This document shows positions 1 to 11,594 of a stretch of 64,000 nucleotides of DNA, piece after piece; position 1 is the first letter of the stretch, and the number at the start of each line of letters is the position of its first letter. Under the pieces are notes generated by a model. It searched no databases. It had not been told where the DNA came from and saw only the letters and a program-made list of their open reading frames with translations. Made by a program: the position numbers and the translations under genes. This DNA is from Clarkia xantiana subsp. parviflora (Eukaryota; Streptophyta; Magnoliopsida; Myrtales; Onagraceae). The stretch lies in contig JAPTYO010000001.1 of the NCBI GenBank assembly GCA_036873135.1, positions 39,642,774 to 39,706,773 on the forward strand. Reading direction: 5' to 3'.

Positions 1-154
1 GACAATTTATTTTGTCGCAATATGGACCTATTGCTAGGGGTCTATAGTGACGAGGCTATTGCGACGATTTGTTGTCGCAACAAACATATAGCGACAATTT
101 TCAAGGTTATTGCGACGATTTCAGTCGTCGCAATATCTATTAATTCTTGTAGTG
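1..154. mobile_element. CACTA (CMC/EnSpm) transposon, terminal part
   Basis: The segment ends with TTCTTGTAGTG (144-154), the reverse complement of the CACTACAAGAA terminus typical of plant CACTA transposons. Inside it are several copies of a subterminal motif, GCGACGATTT and GTCGCAA, in both orientations, as expected for transposase-binding subterminal repeats. It interrupts a Gypsy LTR: the intact copy of that LTR near 7535-7550 reads straight through, and the 3-bp ATC at 155-157 fits the 3-bp target duplication of this superfamily. The other end and any transposase lie outside the window. Confidence 0.8.
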
Positions 155-448
155 ATCCATATCGGGGACTCCAGAGTTATCTCATTCTAGGTCACCACCC
201 AGGACCCATCGTCTCACGAGACAGGACCAGCTTTCTCGGGGCTTTATTATCGGGGGCCTTCTCAAAGGCATATCGGGGTCTACTCAGAGGCTTATCGTTG
301 GGAGCATTCAGCTCATATATCGGGACCGATCTCGTCGGGACCCTTCATACTGGGCTTCTGGAGCTTCCAGGTCTTTCACAAGGCCCACTGGGCTTACCCG
401 CCGTTTATTGGCTGTTAACGGGGCTAACGATTACATCGGAACCCATCA
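155..448 (-). repeat. Gypsy-1 3' LTR, truncated by CACTA insertion
   Basis: This segment matches the last ~295 bp of the right-hand LTR (7545-7836) almost base for base and ends, like it, in CCCATCA (minus-strand start TGATGGG). The remaining ~445 bp expected for a 739-bp LTR lie beyond the CACTA element, to the left of the window. Confidence 0.9.
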
Positions 449-461
449 TTTGCCCCCAAGA
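449..461 (-). promoter_or_regulatory. Polypurine tract of Gypsy-1
   Basis: On the minus strand CTTGGGGGCAAA directly precedes the 3' LTR start TGATGGG. This is the position and composition of a plus-strand priming polypurine tract. A second G-run follows just upstream. Confidence 0.75.
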
Positions 462-495
462 CATGGGGGACTTGCAGTCCGTCGTGTCTTCTAAT

Positions 496-655
496 TCCAG
501 ACCTCCCGACCTTATCGTCGAAGGCTTTCATCTTCGGACCTCCCGATATTACCATCGGAGGCTTTCATCTTGGGACCTCCCGACATTACCATCAAAGGCT
601 TTTATCTTGGGACCTCCCGATATTACCATCGGAGGCTTTTACCTTAGGTACAATT
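496..655 (-). repeat. ~37-bp tandem repeats in Gypsy-1 3' untranslated region
   Basis: About four copies of a unit containing GGACCTCCCGATATTACC and GGAGGCTTT. They lie between the end of integrase and the polypurine tract. Confidence 0.7.
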
Positions 656-1019
656 TTTGAATAACAAGGCTTCTCACTCATAATTCCTTAGACTCCAAGG
701 ACAGTTGCCAAATCCGAGGAGACTCCTCGGTTACTGCACCATTAAATGCTAGGGATAATGAAACGACGCCTAAACCGGTGTGACTGTTACTTTCTGAAAA
801 AGCAATATTACGTCACTAACGTCTCTTCCGACGTTTTTCTCGGGACCTCACCACTTAAGGTTTCTCGTCCATGCCGTTCAAGGCAATTTCGCACATCACT
901 TAAGATGATTTTATCGTACCATTTAAGGCTTTTTATCGCGTCATTCTAGACGACTTAATCATACCCCTTAAGGCTTTTTGCTGCATCATAAAGACAACTT
1001 ACTCGGACCCCTTAGGGCT

Positions 1020-1266
1020 TTTATTCATACCTAGGCTTTTTGTTGCTTCATAAAGACGACTTACTCATACCTCGTAAGGCTTTTGTCCGTACCTCGAAAG
1101 GCTTTTTATCGCGTCCTTCAGGACGTCTTACTCGTACCTCGGAAGGCTTTTAATCGTACCTCTGAAGGCTTTTATCGCGTCCTTCAGGACGACTTACTCG
1201 TACCTCGGAAGGCTTTTAATCGTACCTCGGAAGGCTTTTATCGCGTCCTTCAGGACGACTTACTAA
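1020..1266 (-). repeat. Compound tandem repeats in Gypsy-1 3' untranslated region
   Basis: Alternating modules CGTACCTCGGAAGGCTTTT and CGCGTCCTTCAGGACGACTT recur several times, with more diverged copies extending up to about 900. TCCTTCAGGA inside the second module is a short palindrome. The region between pol and the 3' LTR is often repeat-rich in Tat elements. The plus-strand open frame here is a product of the repeats, not a gene. Confidence 0.7.
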
Positions 1267-1412
1267 CAGTTAGATTAAATCTAAAAGCAATTTGATCGGA
1301 AGCAACTTCTTTTATTAATAATTCAAAGCTTTGCTTACATCGGATCGATCGATAGATAACTTGCGCCATTCGCGGCGACTTAACATCATGCACCTCTTGA
1401 GGCGACTCAGGA

Positions 1413-3270
1413 TCAAACATGATACTTCTTCAAGTGTGCGCCACTGAAAGAATGTTTCAACGTCTTGCCATCAAGGTCTTCTAACTTGTACGCATTTGGG
1501 GCTGGCATCCCTACGATCTTGTAAGGTCCCTCCCATTTCGGTGATTGCTTGTTGATTCGATCTTGATGGACGAACTCATTCCTCCGCCAAACAAGTTCTC
1601 CAACGAAGAATTGTCGGGACTTAACCCGCCGATTATAGTACCTGGCTGTTGCCAGACGCATCCGAGCCTGAACTTCATCAGCCTTCCACCTTTTCTCTTC
1701 GAGCAAGTCCAAGTCCAGACGTCTCATTTCCTCGTTCGTCAGAGGCTCATAATACCTCCTGCGATGGGACGCCACCGCTATCTCCACGGGAGCAACTGCC
1801 TCCGTGCCATAAACGAGGCCAAACTGAGTCTCCCCCGTCGATTGCTTGGGTGTTGTTCTAACAGCCCACAACACGTTTTCAAGCTCATCTAGCCAATGAC
1901 CCTGCATGGCGTAGACTCTCTTCTTCAAGCCATCAATCACGATCTTGTTGGCTGACTCGACTTGGCCATTAGTCTGAGCATGGTGGACGGAAGCTGTCTG
2001 ATGCTCGATGTTCAATTCCTCCAGATACTCCTTCAACTGAGCCCCCTTGAACGGAGGGCCATTGTCGCTGATCAGCACTCGAGGAACCCCGTACCGGGAT
2101 ACGATCTGAGTCTGGAGAAACTTGAGGATCTACTGCCCCGTCGTCTTGGCCAACGCCTTAGCCTCTATCCACTTCGAAAAGTAATCAATGGCTACGAGTA
2201 AATACTTGCACTGACCTTTTGCTTGTGAATGGGGTCCCACCAAGTCAATGCCCCACTGCGCGAAGGGCCAAGCACTTCTGATGGACATCAAGTCCGCGGC
2301 AGGAGCCACGATATTCGGAGCGTACCTCTGGCATGCATCACAAGATTGGACCATTGATGTCGCTTCCTTGTTCATTGAAGGCCAATAGTAGCCTAAATTC
2401 AACGCTTTCCTCACAATGGATCGGGCCCCTTCATGACAGGCCGCGACTCCTTCATGTAACTCTCTCAAGATCCGATTCGTATCAGGCTCCGCCACACATT
2501 TCAGAAAAGGCTTTACATGCCCCCTCTTATATAACTGGTTGTCCACCATCACGTAGTTGCTCACGATTCGACGCAACCTCACAGCTGCCACTTCATCGTC
2601 GGGGAGTGCCCCCGTAGTCAGGTATGTAACTATCGGGGTCATCCAGGTGGGTTTCTCATCTTCCTCAGATCCTGCTTCAATAGCGCATACTTCCGACGGA
2701 TCAATGGTTGAGATAATTACCCTCTCCAGAAAATGTACCTTCCGATTCTCCTCGGGGGTTACGCCTAGGGCAAACTTGCTTAAGGCATCTGCCTCCGCAT
2801 TTTCTTCCCTCGGGATTGCTTCAATGTCGAACCTTTTGAAGCTTCCCTTCAAAGTCTGCACCTCGTGCAAATACTTCCTCATTGTCGGGTTCTTCGCCTC
2901 GTAACTCCCATGGACTTGATTCACGATCAGGCTAGCATCACACTTCACCTTTAAATGTTCAACTCCCGTACCTTTGGCGACTTTAAGGCCCGTGATGAGA
3001 GCCTCATACTCAGCTTCATTGTTGGTGGCCCTAAACGTCAAGGCCAAGGCATATCGCAGGGGCTCGCCTCCACCGGGCGGTATCAATACAAATCCTGCCC
3101 CCGGTCCTTCTACACTTGATGAACCATCAGTGTACATTTCCCAAGTGTTCTCCTCATTTGGCTGTTCTAGCTGTTCTGCTATCGGGACCTCCATGGTTGC
3201 CCCCTCTACAGGACCTGCTTCTTCCAGATCGGGTGCTGTAGACTCTGCTATAAAATCTGCCAATGCCTGC
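1413..3270 (-). pseudogene. Gypsy-1 pol 3' part: archaeal-type RNase H and integrase
   Basis: Reads from the minus strand. The first domain (about 3140-2780) has YTDGSS and NNEAEYEALI, typical of the extra RNase H of Tat elements, and copies DNA strands during reverse transcription. It is followed by an integrase zinc-binding region (HEGVAACHEGAR ... CDACQRYAP) and core with WGIDLVGP, SDNGPPF and a glutamate in NGQVESANK; then a C-terminal GPYKIVG region. An in-frame TAG at 2132-2130 splits the integrase core, after which the same frame runs on to 1413. It joins the RT frame only through a 1-base frameshift near 3265-3275. The apparent starts are not ATG, as expected for an internal polyprotein segment. 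Inactive by these breaks. Confidence 0.9.
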
Positions 3271-5056
3271 CCTTAATAGCCGTTCTCGGAGCAAAGTGTA
3301 TACGGAACTCCGTAAGCTCAACTGCCCATTTCACCAATCTCCCCGACGCCTCCGGTCGATTCAAAAAGTGCTTCAAGGGCTGATTAGTTAACACCGTAAT
3401 CTCGTGGGCATGGAAGTAGGGCCTCAGTTTTCGAGCAGCAATAATCAACGCAAAGAGATACTTCTCAATAGCGGGATGATTCATTTCAGATTTGGCAAAC
3501 GCCTTGCTTACAAAATAAACAGGAACTTGGTTGCCCTTGACAATCTTTATTAACACAGAACTAACAGCAACTTCAGAAACAGCCAAATAGAGATAAAGCG
3601 GCTCGCCTGGAACCGGTTTCGCCAACGGCGGGAGGCTACGGAAATCTTGCTTGAGCTCCTGAAATGCTTCCTCGCACTTGTCGGACCATTCAAACTTCCT
3701 GTGGGCCCTTAGCACATCAAAAAATGGCATGGCTCGGTCACTCGCCTTGGAAAGGAAACGATTCATCGCGGCTAATCGTCCATTCAGCACCTGGACCTCC
3801 CGATGGGTTTTCGGAGATTGCATCTCCTCGATTGCTCTCAGCTTCTCAGGATTCACCTCGATTCCTCTTTGGCTCACCATAAATCTCAGGAACTTCCCCG
3901 AGTTCACTCTAAAAGCGCACTTGTCCGGATTCAAACGAACCTGATGAAACTTCATCCGCTCAAACGCCACTGCCAAGTCGCGGACATGGTCTCCTGCTTG
4001 TCGGGACTTCACCAGCATGTCATCCACATAAGCCTCCATGGTCTTTCCCAGCATGTCCCCGAACAACTTGTTCACCATCCTCTGGTAAGTTGCTCTAGCA
4101 TTGATCAGCACAAAGGGCATAACGTCATAGTGATAGACATCACTATCAGCATAGAAGGCTGTGTGGGGGGCATCCTCTTTCGCCATTTTGATCTGGTTGT
4201 AACCGGAATAAGCATCCATGAAGCTCAGCAGCTCATGTCCCGACGTGGCATCCACCAGCTGGTCTATTCTCGGGAGTGGATAACAGTCTTTCGGGCAAGC
4301 CTTGTTCAAGTCGCGGAAATCGACACGCATCCGCCACTTTTCGTTACACTTCCTCACCAGGACCGGGTTAGCGACCCAAGTCTGGAATCGGAGCTCCTTG
4401 ATGAACCCAGCATCGAGCAGTCTGCCCACCTCCTGCTGGATCGCGATCCTCTTATCCGCGCCCATCGGACGCCTCTTCTGCGCGATAGGCTTGATCGCGG
4501 GATCAATCTTCAGCTCGTGCACTATCACGTCGGGGCTGATACCTGGCATATCGCTCGGGGACCAGGCAAACAGCTCCTTAAACTCCTTCAGGAGCTCGAT
4601 TAATTCTCGGGCTCGTTCCTCCGACAAAGCAGACCCGATCTTCACTTTCCTATGAGGTCCGTCAACCTCGACCTCTTTCAGATCCTCCATGGGGGCGGCA
4701 CGCCCAAACTCCTCTCGAGGATCGGCATCAGTCTGAAGGACAGCCATGGCTTCCCTCCTTATCCTTCGAGTGGCGTTAACATAACACCTTCTGGATGCCA
4801 CCTGGTCACCCTTGACCTCCCCAACCCCATTTTCAGTCGGAAACTTCATCTTCTGGTGGACGGTCGAGGCGACTGCCATGAGAGGGTTGATGGTGGTCCT
4901 CCCGATGATAGCATTGTATGTCCCCGCAGACTCTATCACGACGAAATCCACGTTCCGCCTTTCCACTTTCTAACCGCTACCGAACTCCACCGGTAAGGTA
5001 ATCATTCCCAACGGATAGGAAGTAGAACCAGAGAATCCTACCATCGGGAAGTTCAC
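3248..5056 (-). pseudogene. Gypsy-1 reverse transcriptase and RNase H
   Basis: A 572-residue open stretch with reverse transcriptase motifs: RMRVDFRDLNKACPKD near residue 212, SFMDAYSGYNQI near 248, and YVDD at 313-316, so the catalytic aspartates remain. The motif normally rich in glycine before ATYQRM reads VLINAR, which suggests substitutions at conserved positions. A connection/RNase H region follows (LYLAVSE ... LTNQPLKHFL). Upstream, in-frame TAG codons at 5059-5057 and about 4974-4972 separate it from the protease in the same frame, and the downstream end slips out of frame before the second RNase H. There is no true start codon here; it is part of a Gag-Pol polyprotein. Confidence 0.92.
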
Positions 5057-5870
5057 CTACGTCAGGTCCTTCTTCGTCTTTCCCATGGCTTCCAAGGCGT
5101 CCATGAACAGAATGTCGGAGGAGCTCCCCCCGTCTATCAGGATCCGCTTCATCTCGAACCCATCCACATCCAAGGTCACGACCAAGGCGTCATCGTGGGG
5201 GCTCTCCACGCCTATCAGGTCCTCCGCTGAGAAAGAAATCACCATTTCCTCCTTTACAGTCCACGATCGGGACCTCTTTCCTAGCACCACAGCAGCAGAA
5301 ATACGGGAAGCATAATTCTCCCGAGAAGCGGAGGTATCTCCTCCCGCCGCCATTCCTCCATGGATAACGTTAATGGTTCCCCGCCTCTCCTTACGGGCAC
5401 CGGAGGATTCTGGCTCAACCTTCTTCTTCTTCGGAGATCGATCGCGGGACTTGGAACGGGACCGCGATCGAGTCTTGGAACGGGATCGGCACCGTCCCCT
5501 ACCAACAAACTCCTTAAGCTTCCCCTTCTGGATCAGCTTCTCTATCTCCTTCTTCAGCTCCCGACAGTTGTCTGTGTCGTGACCATTATCTCGGTGGTAC
5601 CGACAGTAACGATCAGAGCGACCTCCCAAGAATTCACCTTCTTTCCTCGGAGGGTATTGGGCGAGACCCTGCCGATCCATCACTGCTAGCACAGAGGTCA
5701 TCGAACTGTTGAGGGGAACATTACGACCCTCTCGGTTATCCTTCCTCGGAGGACGCTTGTCCTCCCTTCTGTCGGGACGACCACGACTCCTACTTCCCTC
5801 CGATTTGTCGCTCCCTTTGTGATCATCCGACAGCTTGGACGATGGCTTACTTCTTCCGGACTTCGGAGGA
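5057..5870 (-). pseudogene. Gypsy-1 nucleocapsid zinc knuckle and protease
   Basis: The frame carries a zinc-knuckle-like motif (YCRYHRDNGHDTDNC), an Arg/Ser-rich basic tract (SRSRSKSRDRSPKKKK), an INVIHGG motif common just upstream of Tat proteases, and the protease active site ILIDGGSSSDIL. The sequence between 5870 and 5701 is in the same frame as the protease but has slipped relative to gag, so a frameshift lies near 5870-5885. It ends at an in-frame TAG before RT. The Arg/Ser tract resembles an RS domain by composition only; simple basic RNA binding is the plain reading. Confidence 0.87.
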
Positions 5871-7043
5871 TCAAGCTCTCCGGCAGTTCGACTCTTGCAC
5901 GTCGATTTGCTGTTTCACCCTCGCTTGCAAGGCTTCCATACTCCATACAGCCTTCGCGGCTACACTATGCATCAGATCGGAACCATACGGGGCAGTTAGG
6001 TTCCGAAGGAAGGTGCGGATGGTCTCTCCCTCCGATATCTCCTCGTCAATCTCCGCGGCACTAGCAGTGAACCGTTGGTAATAATACGCCAACGACTCGT
6101 CAGATCTCTGCACCACCTGGGTCAAGGACCTCACGCTCTTCAAGAGGCGCCTACGACCCTGATATTGCTTGATGAAGCAGTCGTGCATATCAGCCCAGCA
6201 AGTAATACTTCCCGGCGGTAGACTGAAAAACCACGTCATGGCCCTTTCTCCCAATGTGATCGGGAACAGCGAACACACGAGGTCATCATTCGCAGTCCTA
6301 CCCATACAGGCCTGGACATGCCTCTGAACATGGCGGACCGGATCTCCTTCACCATCGTACTCCTTGATGGTTGGAATACCTAGCCCTGGCGGGGCGACAG
6401 TATCTAGCAGCCGTGGAACAAAAGGATGAGTGGATCGGTCCCTCAGCTCCGATGTCATATGCTTCTGGTCACCCATGCAGATGTTGACGATTTTCACCAC
6501 CTGATCGGGGGTGATGGGGCCATTCAGGGGAATGGTCCTGTGCTGCACTGGTCCAGGACCGTCGACCACGAACTTTTCGGAATGCGCGGGCTCCTTACCC
6601 TTACTCCTCTGAACCTCCTGTTCCTCTTGAACCTCCCTCGGAGGAGGCGGAGGCAACTCCTCCCGTGGAGGTAACTCTTCTCCCTTCTTGGCAGCCTCTC
6701 ACTTGTCCAACAAAGCCTCCATGGCCGCCAAGAACATGGGCATAGCATCTGCTACCGCTTTAGCAAACTCCGGGTTTGAGGAAGCACCTGCCTCCATCCG
6801 CGGGATTCCCTCTCTATGCACCACCGGATTTGGAGGAGCATTCACCTCCCTTCTTGGGATATCCTCCATGTTCACCGCCGTGTCTCGAACTGAGACCTCA
6901 TAATCTTCACCATGCCCCCCTGTCTGGGAAACAGCAGGGTGCTCACCTTGTTCAGCAGCATGCTCCGGCAACGCGGAATTTACAGTTCCAGCAGGGCGAG
7001 AACTGCCGGCCTGGACTTGTTTCTTCTTGCCACCACCAGCCAT
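5871..7043 (-). pseudogene. Gypsy-1 gag
   Basis: Gag forms the particle that packages the element RNA. The ATG at 7043 (MAGGGKKK) follows the primer-binding site by about 40 bases. The N-terminal ~114 residues are low-complexity; an in-frame TGA at 6701-6699 then interrupts the same frame, which resumes with a Pro-rich tract. The retrotransposon gag domain follows: YDGEGDPVRHVQRHVQ, AMTWFFSLPPGSI, FIKQYQG and a region ending in VKQQIDVQES. A frameshift at the end leads to the zinc-knuckle frame. Confidence 0.9.
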
Positions 7044-7078
7044 CGATCTAGTAGAAACTATTGTGACTTTTTGCTAGA

Positions 7079-7096
7079 TTCCCACAGACGGCGCCA
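7079..7096 (-). promoter_or_regulatory. Primer-binding site of Gypsy-1
   Basis: Immediately inside the 5' LTR the minus strand reads TGGCGCCGTCTGTGGGAA. The first ten bases fit the complement of a plant tRNA-Asp 3' end (…GGCGCCA); later bases diverge. The tRNA assignment is from memory. Confidence 0.7.
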
Positions 7097-7097
7097 A

Positions 7098-7836
7098 TGT
7101 TGGATCACGGTCGAAGCTCCGTTACGTTCTTGACGGAAAGCTTGAACTCCTGGGCTCCGCGTAATCCTGCAAAAGGGGATGACCTGGGTGGTGACCCAGA
7201 ATCCCTCTCTGATGCTTAAATGAGAGCTTGAACGATGTGGTGGATAGCAAAAAGTCTAAGTTCGTATTAGAATGTGTGTTTTTTGAGGTAACTTCCTCCT
7301 TTATATAGGAGGGGAAGTTATCTCAGTTACCTGTAACCGCGCCTGGCAGTTTTACCCACGTTCCGTATATCTCGTTCGGGATTCCGTGTATCTCGCCCCA
7401 CGCTTCGCGTATCTCGCCCACGTTCCGCGTATCTCGGGCACGCCCTGCGTATCTCGGGGGAGGTTATCTGTATCTCAACCGTTTCCCCACTACTCTATCT
7501 AGTAGGCGAGTTTCTTGGTCTTATCCTCTGATCACAAGTCCCAATCCATATCGGGGACTCCAGAGTTATCTCATTCTAGGTCACCACCCAGGACCCCTCG
7601 TCTCACGAGACAGGACTAGCTTTCTCGGGGCTTTATTATCGGGGCCTTCTCAAAGGCATATCGGGGCCTACTCAGAGGCTTATCGTCGGGAGCATTCAGC
7701 TCATATATCGGGACCGATCTCGTCGGGACCCTTCATACTGGGCTTCTGGACCTTCCAGGTCTTTCACAAGGCCCACTGGGCTTACCCGCCGTTTATTGGC
7801 CGTTAACGGGGCTAACGATTACATCGGAACCCATCA
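7098..7836 (-). repeat. Gypsy-1 5' LTR
   Basis: A 739-bp LTR with TG…CA ends (plus strand TGTTGG…CCCATCA). On the minus strand a TATA box CTATATAAAGG lies near 7300-7311, framed by a short inverted repeat (AACTTCCTCC / GGAGGGGAAGTT). Upstream of it in the U3, 7358-7480 holds about six degenerate ~22-bp repeats with the core CGTATCTCG. Confidence 0.92.
7358..7480 (-). promoter_or_regulatory. U3 tandem repeats upstream of the TATA box in the Gypsy-1 LTR
   Basis: Six or so copies of a ~22-bp unit around C(A/T)CG..CCGCGTATCTCG lie ~50-170 bp upstream of the TATA box. This is where LTR enhancers are usually found. Function is inferred from position only. Confidence 0.5.
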
Positions 7837-9397
7837 TTTACCAATCAACATAATACGTGCTCATACCAATTGGACAATGTCGACCTATATAACATATAAT
7901 TTTAAATTTTAATATTGATAGTCTTGGAATAAATCTCTCCCTAAGTGGTAGCAATGTCGAGAATCCTTTTCTAATACCCACGACAATAGCTAATTAATTT
8001 TTATTAGAGATTTTGACTTTAGTTTAAATTCAGCCCCATTAATAAATATGTAATATTAGATTAGCCCACGCCATATAGTGAATTGGGCTTAATTGCTAAA
8101 AAAAACATTTATCCATGGGCCTAGCACTTATGGGCCCGGCACACCACCTCCTTTTATTATTAATTATTATTATTATATATTAATATGTATATTATTTTAT
8201 TTTTAAAGTCGTTATTTTTTCCTTGTTCGGGTCTTAAAGGAGTAAGCCAATTAATATTTTATTTTTCTATTTGCATCGAACTAACACGTAAACATTAAAG
8301 TGTTAGTCATGTATATGTTTCCTTTCCAAATACTACAATGTATTTTAAACACAATAATTATAATTAAGAAATAAAACCATGTATTCCTACATTATATTAC
8401 GGAAAAAACAATTCAATATGCCCCTTACTCGGTTATCAACCGATTAATGAGGTAATTCTTTATTTGGTTGTCAATCGAGTAAGACCTTTAATTCATGGTT
8501 AATCTAGTTAATTAATCCAATTAATCGTAGTAAACCGTAAGTCACGATAATCGCGTAGAAAACAAACCTAACCGAGTAAGAGTTAAACAAAAAACAAAAC
8601 AAAACGCAATATTATTATTAATTTATATGTCATGTGCATTTTGAAATATATTTTTCCATATTTTGTACATTAATAAGAAATTAAGTTAATTTGTACGGAT
8701 GTTTTTTATAGCCCAAAACATGTACGGATGAGATATTGTTTGGTTTGACCAAAAATGAAAAATAAACATCGAGTGAAAACCATGGACGAATCTAGGGTAC
8801 TACTCTTCACTAAAAGCTCAAAAATCGAAAGATCCCTTTGGACTTCGAATAGAAGCATATGGTTTGGGAAAACAAATTAATTATCAAATTGATAGTTTGC
8901 GTTAGGTTAAATGGTTATTAGTTGAAGTGTTTTTTAAGCATAATTTGCTAATTTAGGTTTTGATTATGAAAAATTACTTATTATTATGACAAATAGTATG
9001 ATTAATTAGACGGAACTGATCACGCTACTGATATTTAATTAAAGGAAAATATATGAAAAAAAAAGATTTAGAATATGATAAAACTGCCTTCACGCGGAAA
9101 ATATGTTTTTAGAATGTCTTTCATGTTATGATTGAACTTTATAATTTCAGTTATATGGATATTTATAAATGACTATGTATAGAGGTTAATTCCGTATTTT
9201 TAAATCAGGTTTTAAGTTTTTATTTAATACTGATAACATGTGACTAATTATGTTCGAATTAAATGAAATATTTGAGAGAGTAAATAGTCTAATAATGAAA
9301 CTTAAGCTAGCAAATTATTTCGTGTTACGAAGATGAGGTTATTATAAAAGAGAATTAATTCACAATATTACATCAAAATTTGGTTTTTAATAAGAAA
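7837..9397. other. AT-rich intergenic sequence, no gene seen
   Basis: Many stops in all frames and no recognised domain. 8391-8600 contains short inverted and direct motifs around CGGTTATCAACCG / GGTTGTCAATCG but no defined element. Confidence 0.6.
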
Positions 9398-9426
9398 AAA
9401 AGTACCTTGGCCAAAAATAAAAGTAC
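9398..9426. repeat. Micro-insertion with TTGGCC core between 8-bp direct repeats
   Basis: AAAAGTAC at 9398-9405 and again at 9419-9426 flank the 13-bp insert CTTGGCCAAAAAT. The repeat is short, so alone it is weak; it counts because the same core recurs at 20920, 25901 and 29616. Confidence 0.45.
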
Positions 9427-9552
9427 GAACGTAACATGATTTGTTGGACACGTCAGTAACAGTGGTCTGGACTTTGGTTTCAAACAGCAAAGCGAGATTC
9501 CCGGCTATGCCTTGTGTTTCTCTAACCTTTTGCTGTATTTTGATATTTTAAA

Positions 9553-9607
<55 letters not shown>

Positions 9608-10696
9608 TTAAAAAGGGTTAAGATCAATGGTAAAGTATACCTTCTCACTTTCAGTTTTGAGTAATGGTAAAAACTTGATTGAAAAATAAATAAAAATTAT
9701 GCAAAAATAACGTTAATGAACTCGGATAAAAACTTTACCCAAAAAAAAAAAACTCGATTACTAAAAATGGATATAACCTTTTTAAATAATGAGAACAATC
9801 GAAAATATTTTTTGCGATTATATCCAGTACTATAATCATCTTAAAGCTAGCTATATCTAAAATGTGTTTTATTGGTGCACTAATTATTATTGACACAAAA
9901 AAAAAAAAAATCTTCCTCTACAACCTCCTAAAATGTGATTTCCTTCGAGTCACGTATATCACAAATAAATATACTCCAAACATTTTTAAATTTACTGTAT
10001 CTAAAAGTTTATTTAGTATAACCGTGAACAAATCGAGCATATCGACTTTGAAAAGTTGTCAATTACGTCAACTGGACTACGTGAGTACGCGGTAGATTCC
10101 GGCGTCATGAACGCCGTCGAGATTGTTTTGAGGTGATTTTCATAAAACAAGAAAGATGAGGGGCTCTTTTGTAATTATTAATAGTAGCAAGCTTTACGTT
10201 AATAAAACAATGTTTAAGGATTGTAATCACACAAACGACCAGAGCGCGTGGGCTTACAGTGGAAACTGGAAATGACCTAAAAAGATAGCTTGTTCAAATC
10301 TCGAGGTTGTGTTGTTTGACTTCTTATGAGCTAAAAAGGTTGATTTGATTAGTCAAATCAAGTCATTTATTATCTTCCTCACGCTCTATTGTTGGCGCGT
10401 AAAGACAGACGACCGACATTAGTTAACAATAATTCTATTTGGCCAAACAATATGACCAGATCAGTGGGCAACTCCCATAAAAAGTGTAATTTTTAGCATG
10501 AACTTTGATTTTTTTCGATTTTGTCCATTAAAATTTTACAATATAATTTTTGGCTTCATCACTTAATTATATGACCATGCGGAATTTGGGTTTAAATCAA
10601 AATGTGGACTAAAATTACTTGAACAGAAGTTAATCCTTTTCGGTGTTTGAATGAGCGTAACGTGGGATTATTTTAAATATGAGATTACAAGTAATG
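9427..10696. other. AT-rich intergenic sequence with an (AT)n microsatellite
   Basis: 9555-9602 is an uninterrupted (AT)n tract. No gene or domain was seen in the rest, including the short open frame around 9862-10095, which starts in low-complexity sequence. Confidence 0.6.
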
Positions 10697-11482
10697 TGTT
10701 GGACAATTAGACTTGACAGTGACCCAATAGTCATTGTGAATGACATTTCGGTCATCACACATAAATCGTGAATAGTGATTTAAGTACCTCGTGCATGTCC
10801 AGTTTTGCTAAATTGGAAACGAATTGTTGTCTAATTATGCAAATTTGAATTAACTATTCTAATTGTGTCCAGATACATTGCATAGTTTGTCATCACACAT
10901 CACACGGCTTTTTTTTTTTTTTTTTCACAAACTATTTTGAATTAGGGGCTAATCTCCGTTCACTTCTTTTCTTTCTTCCTAGTCAAACATATTAAACATT
11001 ATCAGCATGGTTGGACAAAGGAACTGTATCATCATCGTCATCCTAGTTAAATCGAGGATTTGCTTTCGGCCATCTTCGAGTTCGACGTGTTGGATTTTTT
11101 ACGGTTATATTTCAAATTTCGTAGCGTTATTTTGGTTTATTATTCTTGTTTGAGTTCTGGTATTGTTTGGTTCGGTTGACCGAATTGTGTGTACGATTCG
11201 GGTCAATGACATTGTTGTATCCTGGGAGGTGATCGCCCCTTGTGTTAAACCTCGTTGTATAGCCTGAGGGTGAGGTGGGGCAAAATTGCTTTAAGGAGAG
11301 CGTGGTCAGCACGTGCCTCAGTAAAAATTCGTCTTTCCCATTCGATCTACGGATCGCTAATTTCGGTTTTCATAACATACATATTACTAGTTAATTGTAT
11401 GTAGATTGCCGAATAAAAAATTAAATGGACGTTTGTCCTACATATTTCAGAATTACTGTTTTACCCCTGTTTTCGACTAACA
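10697..11482 (+). repeat. Copia-1 5' LTR
   Basis: 786 bp, shorter than its partner mainly because the segment after CATTGCATAG is replaced by a short poly(T)-containing stretch. Many point differences from the 3' LTR mark an old insertion. Confidence 0.9.
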
Positions 11483-11594
11483 ATCTTAAGGCAATTTTCT
11501 GTTGGTGTTATACAGTAGGATATATTCTGAAATATGATTTTCTGCGGAAAATGTATAACTTGATAAATTTTTCTGTGTAACAGAAATTCAAGCT

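Larger units (their letters stand above)
155..7836 (-). mobile_element. Gypsy-1: Tat-type Ty3/Gypsy retrotransposon, decayed
   Basis: The element is read on the minus strand: 5' LTR at 7098-7836, primer-binding site, gag, protease, RT/RNase H, a second RNase H, integrase, long 3' untranslated repeats, polypurine tract, and a 3' LTR cut by a CACTA element. A second, archaeal-type RNase H between RT-RNase H and integrase is a mark of the Tat lineage. Counted by eye, coding continuity is broken by four in-frame stops and two frameshifts, so it cannot transpose on its own. The right flank after the LTR is TTTAC; the left target duplication lies outside the window. Confidence 0.93.

Noticed and set aside
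22..660. 212-codon plus-strand open frame at the left end
   Set aside because: It crosses the CACTA end, the Gypsy-1 LTR and the polypurine tract and has no domain; it is open by chance in repeats.
10225..10320. Possible tRNA-derived SINE head (GCTTACAGTGG … TTGTTCAAATCTC)
   Set aside because: Only loosely box-like, with no poly(A) or T-rich tail and no flanking duplication.
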